Shown: positions 52,367 to 61,347 of the stretch, piece by piece
Layout of the letters: the number at the start of each line of letters is the position of its first letter
Position numbering within the stretch: position 1 is the stretch's first letter
DNA from: UBA4615 sp046046245
GTDB lineage: Bacteria > Pseudomonadota > Gammaproteobacteria > Burkholderiales > Burkholderiaceae_E
Direction of reading: 5' to 3'
DNA: 64,000 nt
Assembly: GCA_046046245.1 (NCBI GenBank)
Contig: JBJOKE010000029.1
Coordinates: 62,001-126,000 of the forward strand
Made by a program: the position numbers and the translations under genes
Notes under the pieces: model-generated
Told to the model about the DNA's origin: nothing
Seen by the model: the letters and a program-made list of their open reading frames with translations, nothing else
The model's database searches: none

Positions 52367-52767
52367 GCGGCTGGACGCCGCGCGACGACGAGGTCGAGCT
52401 GACCGCGATCCGCGCGCAGGGCGCGGGCGGCCAGAACGTCAACAAGGTCTCGAACGCGGTCCACCTGCGCTTCGACGTGCGCGCCTCGTCGCTGCCCGAG
52501 CCGGTCAAGGCGCGGCTGCTCGAGACGCGCGACGCGCGGATCAGCGACGACGGCGTGGTGGTCATCAAGGCCCAGCGCTTCCGCAGCCTCGAGAAGAACC
52601 GGGACGACGCGATCGCCCGGCTGCGCGTGCTGGTCGACGCGGCGAGCGCGGTGCCCGCGGTCCGCCGCCCGACCCGGCCGACGCTCGCGTCGAAGCGACG
52701 CCGCCTCGACGAGAAGTCGCGACGCTCGGAGGTGAAGTCGCTGCGCGGGCGGTCGGACGAGCGCTAG
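52363..52767 (+). CDS. arfB: Alternative ribosome-rescue factor ArfB (peptidyl-tRNA hydrolase)
   Basis: This 134-residue ICT1/ArfB-type release factor hydrolyses peptidyl-tRNA on ribosomes stalled at mRNA ends. The catalytic GGQ lies in RAQGAGGQNVNKVSNAVHLR near residues 22-24. The C-terminal tail is highly basic (SKRRRLDEKSRRSEVKSLRG), as needed to enter the empty mRNA channel. The GTG start overlaps the stop of the EcsC-like gene. Length is normal. Confidence 0.94.
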   Translation: MSGWTPRDDEVELTAIRAQGAGGQNVNKVSNAVHLRFDVRASSLPEPVKARLLETRDARISDDGVVVIKAQRFRSLEKNRDDAIARLRVLVDAASAVPAVRRPTRPTLASKRRRLDEKSRRSEVKSLRGRSDER

Positions 52768-52774
52768 TGCGCGC

Positions 52775-53152
52775 TCACTCCAGAGATTCGTAGCAGGCCG
52801 GGACGAAGCGCGGCGAGCAGATCGCGAGGAACACCAGGTCCTCGTCGCCGAGGTTCGCGATCCGCTGCCGGCACAGCGCCGGGATCAGGACGGTGTCGCC
52901 CGGACCGACCTCGGCGGGCGGCAGTTCGCCGACCTCGACGCGGCCGCGGCCCTCGAGGATCACGTAGCGCTCGACCGTGGCGCGCAGCCGATGCCAGGCG
53001 GTGACGACACCGGGCGCGACGCGCGCCCGGGCGATCGAGACGGCGGGGTCGTCGGCGTCGTTCGACAGCTCGACGATCGCGCAGCGCTCGGCGATGTCGA
53101 ACTCGGACGACGGGTCGAAGCGGTTCAGGCGCGGGGTGGCGGGTCGGTCCAT
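52775..53152 (-). CDS. Cupin-domain protein
   Basis: This 125-residue single-cupin protein contains VTAWHRLRATVERYVILEGRGRVEVG, the first motif, with His and Glu partly kept. The second motif is PGDTVLIPALCRQRIANLG, which lacks the usual His. The metal site may therefore be incomplete. The C-terminus (LAICSPRFVPACYESL) is typical of a cupin subgroup found in many proteobacteria. It is convergent with arfB across 7 nt. Function is not assignable. Confidence 0.8.
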   Translation of the reverse strand: MDRPATPRLNRFDPSSEFDIAERCAIVELSNDADDPAVSIARARVAPGVVTAWHRLRATVERYVILEGRGRVEVGELPPAEVGPGDTVLIPALCRQRIANLGDEDLVFLAICSPRFVPACYESLE

Positions 53153-53205
53153 CCCGCATTCTAGGGACACCGATCGCGCGGAGCGCAGCGGCCTCGGCCT
53201 CGCGG

Positions 53206-53700
53206 TCAGTGCAACCCGGCCGACAGCCGCCGGCGGTAGGCGCGCACCAGCGCCGCGTCGCCGCAGAGCTCGAAGGCGGCGAGCAGTCCGCGCCGGCCGG
53301 CCTCGTCGCCCCACGCGCGGTCGATCCGGACCAGCTCGAGGAGCGCCTCCATCGCCGCCTGCCAGCGGCCGTGCGCGAGACGCCACTGCGCGAGCCGCAG
53401 GCGCGCGGCCGGATCGGCCGGATCGGCCTCGGCCGCCGCGCGCAGCGGCGCCTCGTCGTCGAGGCCGACGGTGGCCTCGGCGGCGTCGAGCGCCCAGGCG
53501 AGCGCGGCGAGCCGCAGGTCGGAGCGGGCGCGCGCCCGCAGCGGCTCGAAGGCCGGCCGCGCGCGGGCGGTGTCGCCCAGGGCGAGCAGCGTGCGGACGT
53601 AGTCGGCACGGACGGCGTCGAGCGCCGGATTCAGGGCCAGCGCCATGCGCATCGCCTGCGCGGCTGCCGCCGGGGAACGGGAGGCATGGGTGTCGATCAC
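53206..53700 (-). CDS. CnoX-type TPR protein lacking the thioredoxin domain
   Basis: This 164-residue helical repeat protein has a second half that matches the C-terminal TPR domain of the chaperedoxin CnoX (YbbN): EADPADPAARLRLAQWRL, then AMEALLELVRIDRAWGDEAG and an ending in AYRRRLSAGL. CnoX normally has an N-terminal thioredoxin fold that protects substrates of GroEL and DnaK from oxidation. Here the start is a clean ATG (MIDTHASRSPAAAAQAMR) and no thioredoxin sequence is found upstream in any frame. It lies back-to-back with glutathione reductase. It may be a working TPR-only adaptor or a truncated gene. Confidence 0.65.
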   Translation of the reverse strand: MIDTHASRSPAAAAQAMRMALALNPALDAVRADYVRTLLALGDTARARPAFEPLRARARSDLRLAALAWALDAAEATVGLDDEAPLRAAAEADPADPAARLRLAQWRLAHGRWQAAMEALLELVRIDRAWGDEAGRRGLLAAFELCGDAALVRAYRRRLSAGLH

Positions 53701-53904
53701 GATGGGACTCCGGTCGTGTCCGGGAGATCGGGGCGGATCGGCCTCGATTCAAGGCCCCGCGCCGACCCGGCAGCCGAACCGCCCGCGTCCGTGGCGGCGG
53801 TCCGCGGCGGAGCGCCGATTCCGCGCGCGGCGCGCTTGCCGCGACGACGGCCCAGCCCGCAGCATGGAGGCCCCCCGTTCACACGACCCCGCCGGAGCCC
53901 CGCG

Positions 53905-55257
53905 ATGCCCGAGTTCGACTACGACCTGTTCACCCTCGGCGCCGGCAGCGGCGGCGTGCGCGCGAGCCGCGTCGCGGCCGGGCACGGGGCGCGCGTGGCG
54001 GTCGCGGAGGCCCACCGGGTCGGCGGCACCTGCGTGATCCGCGGCTGCGTGCCCAAGAAGCTGCTGACCTACGCGGCGCACTTCTCGCAGGACTTCGAGG
54101 ATGCGGCCGGCTACGGCTGGACCGTCGGCCGGCCCGAGTTCTCGTGGCCCGCGCTGAAGGCCGCGAAGGACCGGGAGATCGCGCGGCTCGAGGGCGTCTA
54201 CCGGAGCCTGCTGAAGGGCTCGGGCGTCGACGAGGTCGACGGCCGCGCGGTCGTCGTCGATCCGCACACCGTCGAGGTGGCCGGCAGGCGGATCACCGCG
54301 CGGCACCTGCTGGTCGCGACCGGCGGCGCGCCGCTGCGCCCGGCGTTCCCGGGCGCCGAGCTGTGCATCACGTCGAACGAGGCCTTCGAGCTCGCCGAAC
54401 TGCCGCGCCGCGTGCTGGTGGTGGGCGGCGGCTACATCGCGGTCGAGTTCTCGGGGATCTTCCGCGGGCTCGGCGCGGCGGTCACGCTCGCCTGCCGCGG
54501 CGACCAGGTGCTGCGCGGCTTCGACGACGACGTCCGCTCGCACCTCGCGACCGAGCTCGTCCGGCACGGCATCGACCTGCGGCCGCATGCCGTGCCCGAG
54601 TCGGTCGAGCCGCTGGCCGACGGCACGCTGCGCGCGCTGCTGCGCACGGCCTCCGGCGTGGAGGCGCACGTCGTCGACGCGGTGATGCTCGCCACCGGCC
54701 GCGCGCCGGCCACGCGCGGGCTCGGCCTCGCCGAGGCGGGCGTCGAGCTCGACGGGCACGGCGGCGTGGTCGTCGACGCCTACGGCGCGACCCGCGTGCC
54801 GAGCATCCACGCGGTGGGCGACGTGACCCATCGGATCGCGCTCACGCCGGTCGCGATCCGCGAGGGCGCCGCGGTCGCGGCCACGCTGTTCGGCGGCCGG
54901 CCGACGCCGGTCGACCACGCCGACGTGCCGCACGCGGTGTTCTCGGATCCGCCGGTCGGCGCGGTGGGCCTGACCGAACAGCAGGCGCGCGCGCGCTCGG
55001 ACGCGGTCACCGTGTTCAAGGCGACCTTCCGGCCGCTGAAGGCCACGCTGTCGGGCCGCGAGCAGAAGACCCTGATGAAGCTCGTCGTGGACGCCGACAC
55101 GCAGCGCGTGCTCGGCGCGCACATGGTGGGGCCGGATGCGCCGGAGATCATGCAGGGCATCGCGATCGCGGTGAAGGCCGGGCTGACGAAGGCCCAGTTC
55201 GACGCGACCGTGGCGATCCATCCGACCGCGGCCGAGGAGTTCGTGACGATGCGCTGA
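53905..55257 (+). CDS. gor: Glutathione-disulfide reductase
   Basis: This 450-residue FAD enzyme reduces GSSG with NADPH. The FAD loop is DLFTLGAGSGGVRASR, the redox disulfide is GGTCVIRGCVPKKLL, and NADPH binding is VVGGGYIAVEFSG with Arg in ACRGDQVLRGFD. The active-site His/Glu dyad is in AIHPTAAEEFVTMR. GDVTHRIALTPVAIREG is the FAD contact. It is divergent from the CnoX-like TPR gene (204 nt between the starts), and a GST gene lies 5 kb away, together suggesting active glutathione metabolism. Confidence 0.95.
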   Translation: MPEFDYDLFTLGAGSGGVRASRVAAGHGARVAVAEAHRVGGTCVIRGCVPKKLLTYAAHFSQDFEDAAGYGWTVGRPEFSWPALKAAKDREIARLEGVYRSLLKGSGVDEVDGRAVVVDPHTVEVAGRRITARHLLVATGGAPLRPAFPGAELCITSNEAFELAELPRRVLVVGGGYIAVEFSGIFRGLGAAVTLACRGDQVLRGFDDDVRSHLATELVRHGIDLRPHAVPESVEPLADGTLRALLRTASGVEAHVVDAVMLATGRAPATRGLGLAEAGVELDGHGGVVVDAYGATRVPSIHAVGDVTHRIALTPVAIREGAAVAATLFGGRPTPVDHADVPHAVFSDPPVGAVGLTEQQARARSDAVTVFKATFRPLKATLSGREQKTLMKLVVDADTQRVLGAHMVGPDAPEIMQGIAIAVKAGLTKAQFDATVAIHPTAAEEFVTMR

Positions 55258-55301
55258 CGCATGGACGGGTCGAGGGCCCGCTGCGCCGCGCGGGCGGCCG
55301 A

Positions 55302-56519
55302 TCAGCCCCCGTCCCAGCAGATCCGCCAGAGCCGCCGCGTCGCCGCGAGCGCGACCAGCCCGGCCGCGCAGGACACGCCCGCCGCGAGCGGCGCGCCGAT
55401 CCGCTCGGCGAGCGCACCGAGCCCGAGGAAGCCGATCGGCGCGGTGCCGATCGCGACCGTCAGCAGCCCCATGGCCTGGGCGCGGCGCTCGGGCGGCACC
55501 GCGCCGATCGCCAGCGTCGCCTGCATCACCGCGAAACCGGCCTGACCGAGCCCGGACAGGAAGAGCAGCACCGCGGCCGCGGCCGGCTGCGTGCAGGCCG
55601 AGAAGGCGCCCACCGCGACGAAGAACGCGACGAAGCCGACGACGTAGGTGCGGCCCTGCGGCGGCGGCCGCGGGAGCGCGGCGAGCGCGAGCGCGCCGAG
55701 CAGCGTGCCCAGGCCGTCGCTGCTCGCGAGCAGGCCGACCCCGTCCGGCCCGAGCCCCATCCGATCGCGGCCGATGACCGGCACCATGCTGAGCACCGGC
55801 CAGCCGAACAGGTTGAACAGCACCGTGACCCAGAGGGCGCCGGCGAGCCGCGGCAGCGCACGCACCAGCCGGACGCCGTCGGTCAGCGTCGCGAGCACGC
55901 CCGCGGCCGGCGGCGGCGCGGGCCGCGGGCGCGGCCGGATCCGCAGCACCAGCACGATCGCCAGCAGGTAGAGCAGCAGCATCGGCCCGAGCGCGCCGGC
56001 CATGCCGCCGTGGGCGAGCAGGACGCCGCCGACGCCGGGGCCCGCGAGCTTGCACGCGTTGCTCGAGCCGACGTCGAGCGCCATCGCGCGCGCCATCCGG
56101 TGCGTGCCGGCGAGCTCGCCGACCATCGCGCGCCGCAGCGGGTTGTCGGCGGCCCAGACCACGCCGCCGACGGCGCTCGCGAGCGCGACGTGCCAGACCT
56201 CGATCGCGTCGGCGGCGACCGCCGCCAGCAGCGCGGTCGAGGTGGTGGCCAGCGTGGCCAGCATCGCCGCGACGCCGGTGCGGCCCGGCACGCGCGCGGC
56301 CCAGGCGCCGAAGGGCAGGCCGAGCAGCCCGAGCGGCGCCATCCGCAGCATCAGCATCGCGGCGACGGCGAAGGCCGATCCGGTACGCTCGTAGGTGAAC
56401 ACGCCGAACACCAGCACCTCGAGCCAGCGCACGAAGTAGGTGATCAGTCCCGCCGCCCAGAGCCGGCGGAAGTCGGGATCGCGCAGCAGCGGCGCGTCGG
56501 CGCGCTCGGAGTCGGACAT
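55302..56519 (-). CDS. MFS transporter (12-TM)
   Basis: This 405-residue major facilitator carrier has about twelve hydrophobic segments with the central loop near residue 200 (PRPRPAPPPAAG). The first helix pair (LWAAGLITYFVRWLEVLVFG) and LGLPFGAWAARVPGRTG, the loop 2-3 region, fit the enterobactin/MFS_3 exporter-like branch. Substrate and direction are unknown. It is convergent with gor and divergent from the cytochrome gene, with 80 nt between starts. Confidence 0.87.
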   Translation of the reverse strand: MSDSERADAPLLRDPDFRRLWAAGLITYFVRWLEVLVFGVFTYERTGSAFAVAAMLMLRMAPLGLLGLPFGAWAARVPGRTGVAAMLATLATTSTALLAAVAADAIEVWHVALASAVGGVVWAADNPLRRAMVGELAGTHRMARAMALDVGSSNACKLAGPGVGGVLLAHGGMAGALGPMLLLYLLAIVLVLRIRPRPRPAPPPAAGVLATLTDGVRLVRALPRLAGALWVTVLFNLFGWPVLSMVPVIGRDRMGLGPDGVGLLASSDGLGTLLGALALAALPRPPPQGRTYVVGFVAFFVAVGAFSACTQPAAAAVLLFLSGLGQAGFAVMQATLAIGAVPPERRAQAMGLLTVAIGTAPIGFLGLGALAERIGAPLAAGVSCAAGLVALAATRRLWRICWDGG

Positions 56520-56599
56520 CGCCGTGAAGTGTCTCCCGCGGACGCGAGGCGGTCATCCGCTAAACTCCGGCCCCGTTCCGGTCTCCGCCCGATCCGACG

Positions 56600-56968
56600 A
56601 TGCGCGACGCTCGAGCCGTTCCGTTCCGCCTCGCCGCTGCCCTGGTGCTCGGCCTGCCGGTCCTCGTCGCCCTCGCCCCGCGCGCGGGGCACGCGGTCGA
56701 GCCGCGAGGCGGCGCCGAGATCTACGAGCTCGTCTGCCGGAACTGCCACGAGGGCGGCGCCGGCGGCGCGCCCAGGCTCGGCGACCGCAAGGCCTGGAAG
56801 CCGCTGATCGCCGAAGGTCCCTCGTCGCTGTTCCGCACGGCGCTCAAGGGCATCCGCGGCATGCCCGCGAAGGGCGGGCGCCCGGATCTCGCCGACGTCG
56901 AGGTCAGCCGCGCGGTCGTCTACATGGCGAACGCCGCGGGCGCGAAGTGGAGCGAGCCACGCAAGTGA
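56600..56968 (+). CDS. Small c-type cytochrome (cytochrome c5-like)
   Basis: This 122-residue periplasmic electron carrier has a signal peptide (RLAAALVLGLPVLVALAPRAGHA) followed by one haem site CRNCH near residue 47. The distal Met ligand is in RGMPAKGG, and VSRAVVYMANAAG forms the last helix. Such cytochromes pass electrons to terminal oxidases. It stands alone on the plus strand. A TAAACT hexamer at 56561-56566 could be its -10. Confidence 0.9.
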   Translation: MRDARAVPFRLAAALVLGLPVLVALAPRAGHAVEPRGGAEIYELVCRNCHEGGAGGAPRLGDRKAWKPLIAEGPSSLFRTALKGIRGMPAKGGRPDLADVEVSRAVVYMANAAGAKWSEPRK

Positions 56969-57043
56969 CGCGCGGCTGCCGACGCCGGCGATGCGCCGAC
57001 CGGCGCGGCCCCCGGGCGGCGTCGGTCCCGTGTCCGCAGCGCG

Positions 57044-60000
57044 TCAGTGCATCGGCAGCGCGTCGCCCGACGCGAGCGAGCTCGGCCAGCGCCGCGCGAC
57101 CATCAGGTAGAGCGACGGCAGCGCGAGCAGCGTCAGCAGCGTCGCGCTGACCAGTCCGCCGATCACCACGATCGCGAGCGGCCGCTGCGTCTCGGCGCCG
57201 ATGCCGTGCGACAGCGCCATCGGCAGCAGCCCGAGCATCGCGAGCAGCGCGGTCATCATCACCGTGCGCAGCCGCACCAGTGCGCCCTCGCGGATCGCCG
57301 CGCGGATGTCCTCGACGGCGACCTTGCCGGCGGCGCGCGCGTTGAAGTCCGAGACCATGACCACCCCGTTGAGCACCGCCTGGCCGAACAGCGCGATGAA
57401 GCCGATCGCCGCCGACACCGACAGCGGGATGCCCGTCAGCCACAGCGCGACGATGCCGCCGATCATCGCGAGCGGAATGTTCGCGATGATCAGCGCCGCG
57501 CTCGCGAGCGAGCCGAAGGCGTCGAACAGCAGCAGGAAGATCAGCAGGATCGACAGCGGCACGACCCAGGAGAGCCGGGCCATCGCGCGCTGCTGGTTCT
57601 CGAACTCCCCCGACCAGACGATGCCGTAGCCGAGCGGCAGCTTGACCTCGGCCTCGACCAGCCGCTTCATGTCGGCCACCACGCTGCCCATGTCGCGGTC
57701 GCGGATGAACACGCCGATCGCCGCGACCCGCTGGCCGTTCTCGCGCGAGATGTTCATCGCGCCCTCGGTCACCTTGAAGCTCACCAGCTGCGACAGCGGC
57801 ACCGGCGGTCCGCTCGCGCTGCCCACCAGCACGTCGGGCAGCCGGGGCAGCTCGCGCTGCTCGGGCTTGAGACGGACCACGACGCTGAAGTGCCGCTCGC
57901 CTTCCCAGAGCTCGCTGGTCGCCTTGCCGGCGAGCGCCGACTCGACGACCTGCTGCAGGTCGGCGACGTTGACGCCATAGCGGGCGGCGGTCGCGCGGTC
58001 GATGTCGATGCGGAACTGCGGCAGGCGGCCGTCGCGGTCGACGAAGCTGCGCGACACCCCCTGCACGCCGGCGATCAGGCGGCGGATCTGGCGCGCGAGC
58101 TCCTTGATGGTGTCGAAGTCGTCGCCCTGGACCTTGATGACGATCTGTCCGTCGATCTGCGAGATGCTCTCGAGCACGTTGTCTCGGATCGGCTGCGAGA
58201 AGGTCGGCTCGAGCCCGGGCAGCCGACCGATCGCCTCGTCCATCTCGCGGATCAGCGAGGCCTTGGTGCGGCCTTGCCGCCAGGTGTCCTCCGGTCGCAT
58301 CTCGACGAAGAATTCGGCGCTGTTGAAGATCTTCGGATCGGTGCCGTCGTCGGGGCGGCCGACCTTGGAGATCACCGAGGCCACCTCGGGCACCGAGGTC
58401 AGCGCCTGCCGGATCGAGCGCGCGGCGCGTTGCGCCTCGGCGGGCGCCACCGACGGCGACAGCGTGACGTTGACCCAGATCGAGCCCTCGTTGAGCTCGG
58501 GCAGGAACTCGCTGCCGAGCCGCGTGGCCACTCCGGCGGCGGCCACCAGTGCCGCGACCGCGATCGCGACGACGGTGCCGCGCCGGTCGAGCGCCCAGTC
58601 GAGCAGCCGTGCGTAGACGCGCTTGGCCGTGCGCACCAGCGCGTTGTCCTCGTGCGGCACGCGACGCAGGAACCACGCGCAGGCGAGCGGCACGACGGTC
58701 AGCGACAGGATCAGCGAGCCCACCAGCGCCGAGCTCACCGTCCAGGCCATCGGCGAGAAGATCCGGCCCTCGTGCCGCTGCAGCGTGAAGATCGGCACGT
58801 GCGCGACGATGATGATCAGCATCGAGAACAGCGTCGGCCGACCGACCTCGACGGCTGCCTCGAGCACCGCCTCGCGGCGCGCCGCCGGATCGTGGATCTG
58901 CTCGTCCTTCAGCTGGCCGAGCCGGCGGAAGATGTTCTCGACGACGATCACCGCGCCGTCGACGATGATCCCGAAGTCCATCGCGCCCAGCGACAGCAGG
59001 TTGGCCGGGATGCCGACGAAGGTCAGGCCGAGGAAGGTGGCGAGCAGCGACAGCGGGATCACCGCGGCCACGATCAGCGCCGCGCGCACGTTGGTCAGGA
59101 ACAGCACCAGCACCAGGCACACCAGCACCGCGCCCTCGAGCAGGTTCCTGAAGACCGTGTGCAGCGTCTTGCCGATCAGCCACGAGCGGTCGTAGTACGG
59201 GACGATCTCGACGCCCTTCGGCAGGTGCGAGCGATTGATCTCGGCGATCTTCGTCTTGATGCCGTCGAGCACGCGCGACGGGTTCTCCCCCTTCCTCATC
59301 ACGACGATGCCGTTGACGATGTCGTCGTCGTCCCGGCCTTCGAGGGTCTGGCCGACCAGCCCCTGTGCGGGCGCGCCGCCGACGCGGATCTCCGCCACGT
59401 CCTTGACCAGCACCGGCACGCCGCGGCTGACCGAGACCATCACGTTGCCGATGTCGGCCGAGCTGCGAAGCTCGCCGATCGAGCGGATGAGGAACTGCTG
59501 GTTGCCGTGCGCGACCGCGCCGCCGCCGGCGTTCGAGTTGGCCCTCGCGAGGGCCTCGAACAGCTGCACGAGCGACAGCCCGTGGTCGCGCAGCCGTGCC
59601 ATGTCGGGGTTGACCTCGTACTGCTTGATCATGCCCCCCATGGTCACCAGGTCCGCGACGCCGGGGACCTTGCGCAGCTGCTTCTCGACGACCCAGTCCT
59701 GCATCTCGCGCAGCTGCTGCGGGGTGTAGCCGTCGCCGCGCAGCCGGAAGCGGAAGATCTCGCCGATCGCGGTCTGCGGCGGCTGGATCCGGACCTCGAC
59801 GCCCTCGGGCAGGCCCAGGCCCTGCAGCCGCTCGTTGACCCGCTGCCGGGCGAGCTGGTCGGTCGGCCTGTCGTTGAAGGTGACGACGGTGAACGACAGT
59901 CCGAACTGCGTGTGCGAGAACAGCCGCACCGAGTCGGGCAGGCCCGAGAGCGCGACCTCGATCGGCAGCGTCACCTGCCGCTCGACCTCCTCGGCCGCGC

Positions 60001-60166
60001 GTCCCGGATGCAGGGCGATCACCGTGACCTGGGTGTCGGAGACGTCGGGGAAGGCCTCGATCGGCAGGTTGTTGAACGCGACCGTGCCGCCGCCGATGAA
60101 GACGGCCAGCGCGAACACCACCAGCAGCGGCTGGTGCAGCGCGAAGTCGACGATCCGGCGGATCAC
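57044..60166 (-). CDS. Heavy-metal RND efflux pump inner-membrane protein (CzcA-like)
   Basis: This 1040-residue RND transporter has twelve helices and two large periplasmic loops. Helix 4 carries DFGIIVDGAVIVVEN, the signature that Nies used for divalent-cation HME pumps (CzcA/CnrA: DFGx3DGAx3VEN), not the CusA copper/silver type. The start GTG overlaps the czcB-like stop (GTGA). VIRRIVDFALHQPLLVV opens the first helix and EFLPELNEGSIWV marks the second porter region. Zn, Co, Cd or Ni export is expected by analogy; the exact metal is open. Confidence 0.93.
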   Translation of the reverse strand: MIRRIVDFALHQPLLVVFALAVFIGGGTVAFNNLPIEAFPDVSDTQVTVIALHPGRAAEEVERQVTLPIEVALSGLPDSVRLFSHTQFGLSFTVVTFNDRPTDQLARQRVNERLQGLGLPEGVEVRIQPPQTAIGEIFRFRLRGDGYTPQQLREMQDWVVEKQLRKVPGVADLVTMGGMIKQYEVNPDMARLRDHGLSLVQLFEALARANSNAGGGAVAHGNQQFLIRSIGELRSSADIGNVMVSVSRGVPVLVKDVAEIRVGGAPAQGLVGQTLEGRDDDDIVNGIVVMRKGENPSRVLDGIKTKIAEINRSHLPKGVEIVPYYDRSWLIGKTLHTVFRNLLEGAVLVCLVLVLFLTNVRAALIVAAVIPLSLLATFLGLTFVGIPANLLSLGAMDFGIIVDGAVIVVENIFRRLGQLKDEQIHDPAARREAVLEAAVEVGRPTLFSMLIIIVAHVPIFTLQRHEGRIFSPMAWTVSSALVGSLILSLTVVPLACAWFLRRVPHEDNALVRTAKRVYARLLDWALDRRGTVVAIAVAALVAAAGVATRLGSEFLPELNEGSIWVNVTLSPSVAPAEAQRAARSIRQALTSVPEVASVISKVGRPDDGTDPKIFNSAEFFVEMRPEDTWRQGRTKASLIREMDEAIGRLPGLEPTFSQPIRDNVLESISQIDGQIVIKVQGDDFDTIKELARQIRRLIAGVQGVSRSFVDRDGRLPQFRIDIDRATAARYGVNVADLQQVVESALAGKATSELWEGERHFSVVVRLKPEQRELPRLPDVLVGSASGPPVPLSQLVSFKVTEGAMNISRENGQRVAAIGVFIRDRDMGSVVADMKRLVEAEVKLPLGYGIVWSGEFENQQRAMARLSWVVPLSILLIFLLLFDAFGSLASAALIIANIPLAMIGGIVALWLTGIPLSVSAAIGFIALFGQAVLNGVVMVSDFNARAAGKVAVEDIRAAIREGALVRLRTVMMTALLAMLGLLPMALSHGIGAETQRPLAIVVIGGLVSATLLTLLALPSLYLMVARRWPSSLASGDALPMH

Positions 60167-61347
60167 TTGCGGCCCTCGCCGGCGGGCTTCGGGCTCGCGC
60201 CGCGCGCGATGATCTGCTGCAGGAACAGGTTGCCTTCCACCACGACGCGCTGGCCCGTCTGCAGGCCGAGCACCGCGACGCGGCCGGGCAGCTCCCGGAC
60301 CACCTGCACCTCGGTGCGCGTGAAGCCGCCGTCGGTGTCGGCGACGAACACGTGCTGCCGACCGTCGATCAGCAGCACCGCGGCCGTGGGGATGTGCTCG
60401 ATCGGCCGGTCGGTCTCGCCAGCGGGCAGCGGGAAGGTCGCGGTGACGAACATCTCGCTCTTGAGCAGCCGTTCGGGGTTCGCGACCGACGCTCGCAGCC
60501 GGAAGGTGCGCGTGGTCGGGTCGATCGCGTCCTCGCTGCGGATCAGCCGGGCGGCGAACTCGCGGGCGCCCCAGGCGCCGCTGTGCAGCGCGAGCGGCGC
60601 ACCCGCCGGCAACGCGGCGAGCGCGGGCAGCGCGCTCTCCGGCGCGTCGAGCCAGGCCCACAGGCGGGTCGGATCGGTGATCACGTAGAGCGGCCTGTCG
60701 CCGCCGTCGGCGCGGACCTCCTGGCCCGGGTTGATCGCACGCTCGACGACGACGCCGGCGAGCGGCGCGCGCAGCATGTAGTTCGGGCCGCCGGCCGCGG
60801 CGCCGAGCTGCGCGAGCCGGGCCTGGGTACGCTGGCGCTCGATGCGGGCACGGGCGAGCGCCGCCTCGGCCTCGCGGACGTCCTTGGCGGGCACGAGGCC
60901 CGCGTCGTTCAGCTCGCGCTGGCGCGTCAGCGTCTCCTCGGCGAGCGCCTGGTCGGTCTCCGCGCGGCGCGCGTCGGCGGTCGCCTGGCCGAATTCGGGT
61001 GCGGCCAGTTCGGCGAGCGGCTCGCCGGCCTTCACCGCATCGCCGACCCGCACGATCGGCCGGACGACCCGGCCGCCGAGGGGCGAGAACACGCGGACGG
61101 TCCGGTCCTCGTCCCAGGCGAGCCGGCCGGGCAGCGACAGCGTCGTGGTGCCGGCGTCCTGGACCGCCTCGGTGCGGATGCCCTCGACCCGTTTCGGGAA
61201 CCGCACGGTGGTGCCGGCGATCGACGGACCCGGGTCGGGCGCGAGCGGCGGCGGCTCGGCGGTGCAGGCCGCGGCGGCCGCGGCGAAGGCGGCGATCGCG
61301 AGTCGGCGTGCGGCGGTGGCGGGGCGGGGCGGCACGGCGTCGGTCAT
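60163..61347 (-). CDS. RND efflux periplasmic adaptor protein (CzcB-like)
   Basis: This 394-residue membrane-fusion protein has a signal region LAIAAFAAAAAACTAEPPP, which suggests lipoprotein attachment at the Cys. The lipoyl-like domain halves are LGGRVVRPIVRVGDAVKAGE and LRAPLAGVVVERAINPGQEV, flanking an alpha-hairpin (ELNDAGLVPAKDVREAEAAL). Beta-barrel and membrane-proximal parts follow. It overlaps both neighbours (ATGA with the outer-membrane gene, GTGA with the pump), so all three are translated as one unit. Confidence 0.92.
   Translation of the reverse strand: MTDAVPPRPATAARRLAIAAFAAAAAACTAEPPPLAPDPGPSIAGTTVRFPKRVEGIRTEAVQDAGTTTLSLPGRLAWDEDRTVRVFSPLGGRVVRPIVRVGDAVKAGEPLAELAAPEFGQATADARRAETDQALAEETLTRQRELNDAGLVPAKDVREAEAALARARIERQRTQARLAQLGAAAGGPNYMLRAPLAGVVVERAINPGQEVRADGGDRPLYVITDPTRLWAWLDAPESALPALAALPAGAPLALHSGAWGAREFAARLIRSEDAIDPTTRTFRLRASVANPERLLKSEMFVTATFPLPAGETDRPIEHIPTAAVLLIDGRQHVFVADTDGGFTRTEVQVVRELPGRVAVLGLQTGQRVVVEGNLFLQQIIARGASPKPAGEGRK

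Noticed and set aside
52977..56807. 1276-residue plus-strand frame
   Set aside because: It runs through gor, the MFS gene and others in a shifted frame, with Arg/Ala-rich composition; it is a GC-driven open frame.
57044..60166. Copper/silver pump (CusA) assignment
   Set aside because: Helix 4 has the divalent-cation signature with DFG and DGA, not the CusA form.
57047..60688. Very long plus-strand frame opposite the RND pump genes, rich in His, Arg and Asp
   Set aside because: It is the antisense shadow of the czcA/czcB-like genes in GC-rich DNA; composition is unlike any protein and the opposite strand has clear homology.
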